From assembly GCA_016928055.1 (NCBI GenBank), contig JAFGLM010000032.1:1-64000 (forward strand): a stretch of DNA of 64,000 nucleotides. Direction: 5' to 3'. The notes below the pieces were generated by a model. The model saw only the letters and a program-made list of their open reading frames with translations, was not told where the DNA came from and did not search any database. The translations under genes were made by a program, and so were the position numbers. This document shows, piece after piece, positions 46,361 through 57,600 of this stretch. Source of the DNA: Gammaproteobacteria bacterium (GTDB taxonomy: Bacteria; Pseudomonadota; Gammaproteobacteria; HTCC5015). The first letter of the stretch is position 1. Each line of letters starts with the position of its first letter.

Positions 46361-46857
46361 AAAATTTACGCCGCATCAAACGTATGGCCCGGGGTGGCAA
46401 GAAAAAAAAGACACCGCCGTTAAATCTGGTGTCGTTGATGGACGTTTTTACGATTCTGGTGTTTTTTCTGCTGGTTAATTCGGCCAATACCGAAGAGTTG
46501 TCCAGCCCAAAGATACTGAAACTGCCGGATTCGGTGGCGGAACGAAAGCCCGCGCAAACAGTAGTTGTTCTGGTGACTACTGAAGAGGTTCTAATCAGAG
46601 GTCAGGTTGTGGGCACTATCGCAGACGCTGATGATAAAGAAGTTATTATTGAATCCGTTACAAACGTGTTGAAGGAAGAGTTGGCGCGCGCGATTGGCTT
46701 AAAGCCGGAAGATGAAGGCAAGAGCAGAGAGGTCACGATTATGGGTGACCGGACTGTTCCATTTAAAACATTAAAGAAAGTCATGAGCAGTTGTACAGCT
46801 GCCGGGTACAATAAAATTTCGCTGGCTGTTTTACAGAAGGCCACACAGAGCAATTAG
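46357..46857 (+). CDS. TolR/ExbD-like protein 2 (channel Asp retained)
   Basis: A 166-aa protein with a basic N-terminus (residues 1-18), one membrane segment (about 26-44, LMDVFTILVFFLLV) and a periplasmic domain with ILKLPDSVAERKP. Asp29 aligns with the proton-carrying Asp25 of ExbD. In the Agl machine of Myxococcus there are likewise two TolR-like proteins (AglQ and AglS). The C-terminal half includes the strand-turn pattern REVTIMGDRTVPFKTLKKVM, typical for this fold. It is translationally coupled to the first TolR-like gene. Confidence 0.92.
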   Translation: MKNLRRIKRMARGGKKKKTPPLNLVSLMDVFTILVFFLLVNSANTEELSSPKILKLPDSVAERKPAQTVVVLVTTEEVLIRGQVVGTIADADDKEVIIESVTNVLKEELARAIGLKPEDEGKSREVTIMGDRTVPFKTLKKVMSSCTAAGYNKISLAVLQKATQSN

Positions 46858-46879
46858 TTCGCTTGGCAGATAAAAAAGT

Positions 46880-48286
46880 ATGAGCGAACAACTATCAGAA
46901 AAGGAACTTCAACTCGAACGTGAGTTGACTGAAGCTCAGCAGGAACTGGAGAAAGTTCGTGCTGATTTTCATGTCGCCGAAGAGTGGCACGATAGTCTGC
47001 GCAAGCGTCAACCGACCGCACAAATACTCGACAGAATCCGCAGTCAACTGGCTGAATTAAGCCAGCTGGAACAGCTTGAGCCGCAAAGCCCCTTCAGTGA
47101 CGAACGTTTAATTCGGCCGGAGCAGATTAATCAGTATTACGCCGGACTCATTGAAAGAATAAAAGTTCAGGTTAATCGTTTTCGCGACAGTTATAACAAA
47201 GCCGAGGAACGACTCAACGTTGCAAAAACCGCGCTGGGCGAGTTACGGCGACGGGTAGATACTTTGAATGCGGCGCTGGAAGAATCCAGACCCGCAATGC
47301 GCACACACACCGTGACACGTGTTGGTGAAGATGGAGTAGTACGCGAATTTACGGTTATTTATCGGCGTGAATCGTTGATGCCATGGTCCGAAGCGACCCG
47401 TGATGAGCGTCGCTTTAAGAAGATCTTAATCAGAACCATGGCGATGATATTGCTGTTTGGTATTATCATACCTTACGTCCCGGTGCCTGAAATAGAACGG
47501 GCAGAGGTTGTGGATATTCCAGATCGCGTTGCGCAACTGGTGCAACAGCAAAAGCCACCGCCGCCTCCGCCACCACCACCCAAACTGGATGACAAGAAGT
47601 CTGCCGAAGATGCGGCGAAAGCGAAAAAATTAATACCGCGTAAACAGGCGCCCGAACCCAAAACCCAGGTCGCGCGTGCAGCACGTGCAAAAGCTCAGCG
47701 TTCCGGATTATTTGCCGGTGGTGGCGGTCAGCTGAGTGATTTACTGGATAATCCGGCCGAAGCCAAGCTGGGTAGGCAGGCACGCGTCACCAGTGGCGGG
47801 GAGAAAGCACGACAAACTACCCGTTCTTTGATTACGGCGCAGGCCGGCCAGGGTAGTGGCGGCCTGGGGGGTTATGCGTTAAGTCGTGATGTCGCCGGTT
47901 CCGGACTTGCGGGCCGCGGCACCAGCCGGGTCACCGGCGCGATTATCGGATCGGAATTTGGCGATGCGCAAAGGCCGCTGGCGGATTCGATTCGTGGTTC
48001 GCGTACCGATGAAGAAATACAGTTGGTTTTTGATCGCAATAAAAGTGCTTTGTACAATATTTACCAACGGGCATTGCGGCAGGATCCGACGCTTAAGGGC
48101 AAGATCGTGCTGAAGATCACTATCGATCCGGCCGGTAACGTCCTCAAAGCCGTAGTTAGCTCCAGCGATCTGGGGGATAAAGATCTGGAATTGAAGATTG
48201 CTGCGCGGGTGAAATTGTTTAATTTCGGCGCCAAGGATGTTGATACCATCACGATCAGTTATCCGATCGATTTCCTGCCGGCTTAA
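46880..48286 (+). CDS. TonB-like protein with AgmX/PglI-type C-terminus
   Basis: A 468-aa protein with unusual layout. A cytoplasmic N-terminal coiled coil (about residues 5-135) is followed by a single membrane segment (about 182-201). Nine prolines in a row (226-234) come next, then a Lys/Ala-rich spacer and a Gly-rich segment (LFAGGGGQL, GSGGLGGYA). The C-terminal domain (about 380-468) has GKIVLKITIDPAGNVLKAVVSSS, the AgmX/PglI variant of the TonB C-terminal domain, which spans the periplasm and touches outer-membrane partners. PglI/GltG and AgmX/GltJ in Myxococcus have the same tail. In TonB systems such a protein transmits force from the TolQR-like stator. Confidence 0.9.
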   Translation: MSEQLSEKELQLERELTEAQQELEKVRADFHVAEEWHDSLRKRQPTAQILDRIRSQLAELSQLEQLEPQSPFSDERLIRPEQINQYYAGLIERIKVQVNRFRDSYNKAEERLNVAKTALGELRRRVDTLNAALEESRPAMRTHTVTRVGEDGVVREFTVIYRRESLMPWSEATRDERRFKKILIRTMAMILLFGIIIPYVPVPEIERAEVVDIPDRVAQLVQQQKPPPPPPPPPKLDDKKSAEDAAKAKKLIPRKQAPEPKTQVARAARAKAQRSGLFAGGGGQLSDLLDNPAEAKLGRQARVTSGGEKARQTTRSLITAQAGQGSGGLGGYALSRDVAGSGLAGRGTSRVTGAIIGSEFGDAQRPLADSIRGSRTDEEIQLVFDRNKSALYNIYQRALRQDPTLKGKIVLKITIDPAGNVLKAVVSSSDLGDKDLELKIAARVKLFNFGAKDVDTITISYPIDFLPA

Positions 48287-48662
48287 TATTCGCCTGCATT
48301 TTATTCCGCTGCATTTCACCAACGCGTAGTTACCCCAGGAGTACCGGGTACTCATTTCCAAAACTTAATTTACTTTAGTAATAGTTCTTCCTAACTCTTC
48401 GATTTATAATAGATTTTCCGAAGTTGCACCCTGTGGTTTTGGGTCGCGACCAGGGGCTGTGTCGGCGCAAAAAATGATCTGAGCGGCACGGGATGTTTCT
48501 TGATGAATTGACTGGAAAAACGAAAGAGAAAATTTGTGACAGAGTTAATACTCCATCTGCGGTGTGTATCACGCCAGATAGAGAAAGATTCCACTAAAAT
48601 CAATTAGTTATGGTATCTATACTATTTTGCGAGCACTCGATAAAAAGGAGTTTATACAACTG
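48287..48662. other. Long leader before the giant gene
   Basis: 376 bp. It contains a perfect palindrome GAGTACC-G-GGTACTC (48339-48353), a TATAAT at 48406-48411 and a TATACT at 48618-48623 without well-placed -35 elements, and a CCCTG...CAGGG inverted pair near 48430-48458. I compared it with the c-di-GMP (GEMM) riboswitch pattern from memory and did not see it. The giant gene therefore probably has its own promoter and perhaps an untranslated regulatory leader. Confidence 0.5.
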
Positions 48663-51600
48663 ATGCCGGGTCGATGCCGCAACAGGATTACTGCTATTGC
48701 GCAGGCCCGGAAGGTCTTCGCCGTATTGCTATCTTTGTGGTTTTCTCCGGTTATTGAAGCGGTACCGAATTTCTCTCCGCCTGGTTTTGAATTTATTCCG
48801 GCCGATCCGGCGCGCGTCGCAGAGGGTTATATGGATTCGGGCGGAACCTGGAATGGTAATGCTGAAGTTACCAACAGCACCGGTGATACCTTGCGCGTCA
48901 CCCTCAGCAATAGTGCAGCGGGTGCCCCAGATCCTCTGGTTGATGATGTGGCGTTTGATATTGCCCTAAGCATCGATGTCCCTGCCGGTTTCCGTTTACC
49001 CAGTAACCCCTTTAACGTCACCACCACTGCCAGCGGTGGTGATCCGGTGGCTCTCAATTGTGTCGCACCCGGCGGTGGGACTGTGACCGCCACCCAACTG
49101 GGCGGAGTCGGTACCCCGATCATCATTAATATCCCGGCGGATACCAATCAACCGGCACAAGGGACCGGTCCGGCCTGTACCTATACTTTTGCACTCGGAA
49201 TAACGACTAGTAGTGCAGCGCCTTTTGTAGCTGCCGGCAATTACTCGCTGGATTACAGTTTTTCTTATAACGAAGTTAATGACGATCCAGCCAGCCAGCA
49301 GACCATCAGCGGACAGCAGGATCTGGAGATACGCAGTAGCGATATTATTCTGGTTAAGAACGCCATTCCCAATCCGCCGGATGGATATAAATCAGGAGAT
49401 ACCACTCGCTGGCAAATCGACATCACTAATAACGGCAACGGCGGTGCATTTGAAGTCGATTTTACCGATATACCAAACGCCAATTTATCCAATGTGCGCA
49501 TCGATCCGGTTGATGGCAATCCATTAACCCCGCCACCGCCTGTTGCCGGTACCAGCTATACCTGCGATTACATTCAACCTGGAAATTTTTGCCGGTTTTG
49601 GGTGTACGCGGATGTGCAGGTACCGGCCGCGGCGCAATCCTGCCCGGAACTTCGCAATGATAGTAGCGCTGTTGATCGACTCGGTAATACCAGCTCCAGT
49701 TTTGATGTGGCAACGCTTGATCTGGATGATCCACTGCTGGATTACACACCGACGCCGGTAACATTTGATTTTGGTAATACGACCACAATCAGTTTCAATA
49801 TCAATAATCCCGGTCCGGTGGGAATAGATGGTGGCCCGGCAAAAAATATCGTATTAACCGTCGCCGGTTTAGCCGGGTTGACCATCACGAATGTGGATCC
49901 GGGCTGGTCTTTTAATGGTACGGATACTTTTACCTGGCTGGACCCCAATTCTTTACCGAATGGCGGTTCAATACCGTTCAGTTTTGATATCTCGATGGAT
50001 AGTTGTGGTGGACCCGCCGGTGGCACACTTACCTGGACGCTTTCTTACGAAAATATTTGTGGCACCGATTTCATACCACAGGTTCGCAATTCCACATTTA
50101 CTGTTAACAACATTCCGGCGTTGGGTGTTAATAAAACGGCAACCCCGCTTGCCAGCAATTTTGGCCGGCCTGCAAACTACACCATCGATTTAACCGGTAC
50201 CCAGGTTACGAGCCTGCCGGCTAATGATGCTATCGATAATGACAACGACTGGACGGTAACCGATACATTACCCGCCGGCGTTGCGAATGGTCTTATTGCA
50301 CTGATTCCCACTGGAACCAGCTTGTCGGTTGGTGCTGTTAACTATAACGGCGGCGACACGAATATTCCGGTTACAGCGGGAGACATAATCACCTGGCGTG
50401 GCGATGTCCAGGATCTAACGCCGTTGCTGCCATCCATCACAATAGACTTCACCCTGGCCTGCACCGGCGTACCGCCGGGACCACCGGTATTGATTGCGAA
50501 CGGAGCAGCATTAGCATTTCCAAATGTTGCCTGTCCGATCAACGCTGCAGATGGTGCGGCGATACTGGTTAATGAAAGTCCGATTGACAGCGATGCGGCT
50601 AATATTACGGTTAGCGGCGGCGGGCCGTTTGAAACCGGACGAGCGGACAGCAACGGAACTAATGCCGATGAAGGCGGTGAGGGCGAACACTTTACCTATA
50701 CCGCAAGTTACCAGTTTCCGCTTACCAATCCCGGAGTATGGAGTGGTTCTTCATTTAGAGCATCGATGGGCAATGGCGGGCCGGCTCCATTACCAAGTGC
50801 TGCCGCCGGTTTTCCATTGCAGCTCACGCGCGCAGCCGGCGGCGTAAACAGTTCGGTTACCGTAACAGTTAATAATCCCGGCGGTCCGGATTATGGTCCA
50901 ACGTCGTTGCCGTTTGCTTCACTGCAAATCAATCCTGATGGTTCATTTGAAATACCGGATCTGAATTTTGTTGTGGCGGATGTTGGCCCGAATATGGCCG
51001 GCATGGAACTGATAATTTCTTATACCGTGACGGCACCTCAGGGAATACTGGATGGTTCAAATAATCCGCTAAACGGTAACGAAATTAACGTTGGTGCATT
51101 TACAGAACGCGTAACAATCAATGTTGCCAACAATCCGTTTTCCTGTTCGGGTGATGAAGAATTCACACACGGTGTTGATGTTGATTTAATCCGTGCAGAT
51201 ATCGCTATCGCTGCTGCAATCAATGCTGGTGGTGATGTTGATGTCTGCGACATCGCAACTGCCGATATTTTGTTAACCGGACCGGCTGCCGGACTGCGTG
51301 CTGACAATATCCGGATTTTTATTGATAGTAATGGCAACTACACTTTGCCGAATAATCCTGTCGATTTTACTTATGATGGTGCAGGCAATCTTGGCGCGAT
51401 AGTCAATGCAGGCAGTTACGATTACACCGGTGGTAATGTGCAGATCACTGTTGCGCCGAATACAACAAACATTACAGGCGACAACACCATTTCGTTTCCA
51501 GTGCAATTGCTGGATACCACCTCCCGGCAACTAACCGGTTATATTCAGTTCGATAGTGCGCACACTTCTCCAGATGCAGGTATCAGCGAAGACGATCGTG

Positions 51601-54600
51601 ATTACACCGTACCCTTCAATATTGATCCGCCGGCAGTCAACGCCGATCTTGCCATTGATTTCTTCCCGCCCAATTTGGTCTTGCGTGATAACGCGGTTTA
51701 CATCTGGCGCGTTCGTATAACCAATGTTGGAACCAGCACCGTGAACAACGCGGTGTTTACATACGAGATTCCTGCACCGTTTATTCCTGAACCGGCATCC
51801 ACCAGCCCGGCTCCGGATAGTACCGTCGGTCAGGTAATGACCTGGAGCATGAACTCAAATCCAGGCTTCAATCCATTGGCGCCGAGTCAGTCTTTTGAGG
51901 TTGATGTTGCAATGCGTTTGAATCGCGGTGGTGGCTGTAATATCGGAACACCGGCCCATGCAACCGTATTGTTCGGTTGTGATACGGGAACCATTCTTGA
52001 AGAAGACGACGGTCCAGGTGTGCAGTTCCCGGTTATTGATCTCGATCTTGACCATCGTAGTGGTAGTTATTGTGAGTTATGCAATGATAGTTACGTTGAT
52101 CTGCGGGTCAGGAACTCCGGTGGTTCGGATCTTTACGATATTTCCGTCGTGGAAAATCTGGCGGGTTCCGGTCTTGAGTATGCGGGTCGTACCGATGTGT
52201 TTCCGGAAGGAGCAGCAATGTATACGATTGCCGCAGATCCCAATCTCGATGGAGCGACAACTTTAAACTGGGATCCGGTATCTATACCGCAATTGGGTCA
52301 TGTGTATTCTGATTTAAGCGGCAGCTTGCCGACCGAACTGACGATTCGCTTCTACGTTCGATCATCGGATGCCAATCCTGAAAATCTGGTGTCTGCAAGC
52401 AGACAGATTCAGGCTACCGCCGATTACCTGTTGTACTGTGGTGATACCGATGATCCGGTGACACTGGGAGACGAGTCCGAGGTTTCCACTCCGCCGTATA
52501 TCGTTCCGTTATACCAACCGCAACCGGATGTCGATAAACAGGGACGCAACTATTCCGCCAGACAATCGGCGGCCAATTACACCGATCCGGTTTATGGCGG
52601 CACCGACGATATTATTGTCTGGCGCGTTGATGTTGCTAACAGCGGCGCGGCGAACTCGGCTGATCTGGAAGACCTGCTTGTTAATGACACCATTACTCCT
52701 GGAGTCAATTTCACACTGCAATACATTTGTCCCACTGAAACCGCAGCGAATGCGCAAGCACTCACTATAGAAGGCGGAGGTAGCGCAGCGGTTGCACCCT
52801 GTGTTGCTTACGCAACACCGCATGATATTGATGATCCGTTTGGTAATCCCGGCAATGATGAACCAGGCGCCAACATTGATGCGCAACGTGGCAGCAGTGC
52901 GTTTACCTATTATGTTGGTACTGTTGCCGACCTGTGTACCAATGAAACCAATAACAGTTCCATCGAGTGGGGTTGTCAGGTTAATGCGCCTGCCGGTGGG
53001 ATTAATGCCGATGGTTCAGGGGGTGCGCTGGATGCAGGATTACCGGCAGATTCGGATGATGATACCGCCGGTTTAAGCACCGGAGTTAATCCATTTGGTG
53101 TTGATATCGCGCGTAGCTTTACCGGTATCAATCCGGCGCAACCGGTTGGAACGAAGGGCGTACTGACCATCACTGTTACCAATAACAGCGGCGGTACGAT
53201 TCGGGATCTGGTGCTGACGGATACCCTGCCGGAAGATTATCAAATTGATTTAACGTCGTTGAATGCACCAAATACGCCGTTGGTTATCAATCCGGCCTAT
53301 GGTACTTATCCCGGTATCGTCGACGAATATGCTTTGGATGCAACGGATCCGAATGAACCGATTTTCACTTTTACCAGCAGCACGCAGGGCACCATTTATC
53401 AACGCAACCTGTTGCGCAATGGTGATCAACTGATACTGACGATTGGCGTTATTCGTGTTACGCCGTTTGATGATGATAATAATCCAGAAGTGCGTACTGA
53501 GAATACCGGCGATGGTACCGATCCAAATTATTCAACCGCCAATACCACCAACACGATCAGTTTAAGTTTTGATGATACCTGTATCTCCAATCCACCGTTG
53601 GCCGGTGTGCCGCGCATTAATACTTTGAACGTAAACATTGATCCGGAAGATCTGGATATCAATATCAATCCAGCTGACCCGGATCTGTTTTTCATTTTGA
53701 GTGATCCGGCTGCAACACTGAATCTGGATGTGGTGCTGACTAATAACGGTGGACACGATGCCACCGATTTCGATACGTATGTCACCATCGGTTTGGGTAT
53801 CGACCCTATGACGGTGCCGGCGAATTGCAGTGTGGTGGCACCACCGGCCGAACTGGGAACCGCGCCGCTCAACCCTGGCGGAATTATGCCGCCGCAATAT
53901 GACTCGGCGGAATCAACCACCTATCGTTGTATTAATAACGATCCGATAGCGCCCGCCGGTTCGGATACCTTTGCGTTTGTTGTGCAACGCGCACTGGATG
54001 TTGGCGGCAACCCGGTCTCAGGTGATTTAACGTTTCGTGCCGATGTATTGGCACGAAGCACTTTAAGTGATGGAACAGCACCACCGAATGTCGGTGCAGC
54101 CGGGTATCCGTATTACTCAAAAGATAATATTCTGGCGCGTATTATCGGTTTCAATTTAAATAAAAATTTTACTGGTAATTGCAGTGAAGGCGGTGTCACC
54201 CCGGCGCCGAATGTACAGATCGGTGAAGAATGCAGTTATCAGATCAGTGCTGAGTGGTTTGGTTTTGCAACACCGGGTTTCGGCAACATCGAAATTCAAA
54301 ACGCACGCATCTATGAAGGGGCACGCAGTAATAATCCACCCGCGGTAGAAGTTCCGCCGTCCGGCACACCTAATTTGCCCGATACACTAAACGGTCAGGG
54401 TCTGGTCAGCGTGGATTTCACCGGCAGCTCCACCGACGTAACGGTGGCTGCACAGGTTCCAGCTGCGCCAACCGCGGTACAGGAAACGGCAATTGCCTGG
54501 CGATTAAATACGATTACTGCACCGGCTGATTTAAGTTCGGAACAATCATTCTTTGCTAATCTGGTTTATCGTAACCTGAATGATCAGGTTAACAGCTCCG

Positions 54601-57600
54601 CTGCACCGAATGTTCACAACGCGGCGCGCATCGATGAATCCAACGTTCGTTTTGACGTGGTCTTTACCGCCACCGGCACTCGCATCACCTTTGATGAAAA
54701 CAGCGCCGGTTATCCCCCGGCCAGCGTGCGTGAAGAACGTGTTTACATTACTGAACCGAATGTCACGCTGAACAAAGCGGTCTGTAACGAATCGATTTCC
54801 ATCGCCAACAATGCGGCTAATTCGGGCGCCAATTGCACACCGTTTATTGAATTGCCGGCCATGGCCAATGGTGATTCGGACGACAATTATATTTACCGCA
54901 TTACCGTCAATAATGAGGCGGCGGCCAGTGGTCGTGCGCGCGCACCGGCGTTTGATATAACGATTAATGATGCAACCGATCCATCTGATCAAATGGCACC
55001 GTTTGATCTGGCAAGTGATGGTATCGATAACGATGCCGATGGTTTAATCGACGCACTGGATCTGGATGGTGAAGGCACGGTTGATGATCTGACATTGGTG
55101 AACGGTAATCCTGCTGATCTGACTTTTGATGGCAGTAATAGCACTGCATTGCTGCAGATTGATGCCGGTGACAGTGTTGATTTATTTTATCGCGCGCGTC
55201 TTGATCCGATGGTGACACCGACGCAGGCGTTAACGAATACCGCGGATGGCAGTTATGATTCACTGGCAGGCGATTCCGGTGCGCAATCACAGGATCAGGG
55301 CGTCAGCGGTACACTGACCGGCGCGCGCGAATATACCATCCCGCAAGTTCAGTCCACCATGCGGGTTGACAATATCGTTGTGACACCCGGATCAAAAAGA
55401 ATTGTTGATACCTCACGTCGCAACGCAGGACTGGTTGCCGGTGTTTGCGCATCACCGTGTCTGGATGAAAATGTGGTGATCGGTGAAGAAGTGATGGTGG
55501 AACTGGAATTCACCATACCGCTTTCCGAGTTGCGCCAGTTTAGAGTGGTGGACAATCTGCCTGCCGGTATTGAATGTATTGAAGCACTGGATATCGATTT
55601 ACCCGCATTTAATCCGCCGACCGTCGATCCGGGTTTTACACCAGGCGGTACTTTCGCGGCAACAACTTGCGACGCGGATTCAGTTGTTTGGGATTTAAGT
55701 ACGGCCGGCAATCAGCAACTGGTCGGTTCCGGCGGTATTGAGCAGTTCACGGTGCAGGCACGTTTTATTGCGCGCGTACAAAATACCGTTGGTAATGATA
55801 ACGCTGTTGTGCTTGCCAATGGCGGCGGCTCAACTCAGGTGCTGGTTGAATACCGCGATGTGATGAATACCCTGCAGCAAATCACCATGAATGAGGCGCG
55901 ACTGACGATTCAGGAACCGCAACTGGTCATTACCAAAACCATGGATCCGGTTGCACCGAATACCAGTATCGACAGTGCAGATACTTTTAACGTTACGGTA
56001 CAGATTAATAATACCGGCAGTTCTCCGGCTTATAACATTCAATTGCGCGATACGCTGGAAGCGGATTTATCTTTTGTGAACGGAAGCGTAGCCGGCACCA
56101 ATCCGCCCGATAGTGTTGATGTCAGCATTCCTTCAGAACCCTTATTTACCTATAACAGTCCTTTGCCGGCAGGCGCTTCTTATCAGTTTACATTTCAGGT
56201 TCTGGCCGATAGTAATCTGCGGCCTTTACAGGAATTAAGTAATACCATTGATGCGCGCTTTACCTCATTACCTGCAAACACTATTGCTTTAAATGCAGGC
56301 GGCACTATTGGTCTGGATGGTGATGCCGACGGCATGCGCGATGGCGATATACCCGCAGTTGCCGGTGATGTGAATGATTACGAAACACAAGCAACCGATA
56401 CAGAAGTCGTATCGCCGTTAACGGTTATTAAAAATGATCTGGATCCCGCCGTTACCGAGCTGACCATCGGCCAACGCAAAAACTTTGAAGTAGTAATAGA
56501 TTTGCCGGAAGGCAATGCGCAGTCGGTTGTTATTAATGACGACCTTGGTACCGGCAGCGGTAATTTTATAATTGAAAATGATGGCAGTTATGATGTCACC
56601 TATCGTTGTAACGGTATCGCCGGCATTCGCGGTGCGGCGATTGATTGTACTGACACGGTTACTGCGACAACCACAATTACCGCCGCATTAACCGCAGCCA
56701 ACGAACCGGCCGATGAAGCAAGCGGTTTGGTCAGCTGGAATTTTGGTGACATACAAACCAATACCGAAGACGATACATTAACGAATGCGATTACACCGCA
56801 AATTGTTATTAATTATTTTGCGCGTGCAGCCAATGACGCCACCACGATTGCCGGTACGACTTTACAGAATCAGCTTGTTGCCAACTATATCAATGGTGAA
56901 GACAATATTACGGTCGAAGTGATTAACGCGCCGGTACTGGGGCCGTTTAATGTTATTGAACCGCGATTGATCGTAAATAAAACCGGACCACCGGCACTGG
57001 GACCGAGTGTACCGGGTGCTTTTACCATCACGGTTGAAAATCAGGGCGATGCAACCGCCTGGGATGTGACTGTTGAAGATGTCATGCCCAATCTGGCACC
57101 GAATCCAGGTGGCATGTGCGATACCGATCCCACAACGGTTACACCGGCGCCGCTGGTACAGATTATCAGTCCGGGTAATCCCAATCGTGTACTGGTAGCC
57201 GGCCAGGATTATGTCATAAATTATTTACCGGAACCGGCGTGTAACTTAACAGTTGTCTTAACACCGGTTGCAGGTGGTGATGAAGATGGTCGACTCGAAG
57301 CTGGTGAAATATTACGGATTGATTACACCACCACACTGGATTCCGATACGCTGTTTGGCATTAACCTGACCAACGTTGCCGGTGCAACGCAATGGTTTAG
57401 TCAGGACACAGATGGTGTTACAGCGCCGGTAGAGACGCGTGACTATCGCGATTTTCCAGTCGTCAATGACAAACAACTTACCAATGGCACGGTTGGTATA
57501 GACGATCATCAGGATGCGCATACCTTAACCAGCGAATTATCACTATCGGTTGTCAAGTCGGTTGCCGAAGCAACCGCGGCGCCCGGACAAACGCTTAATT

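Noticed and set aside
48287-48662. A c-di-GMP (GEMM) riboswitch before the giant gene.
   Set aside because: The expected conserved GEMM core elements are not visible; no candidate base-paired scaffold fits.
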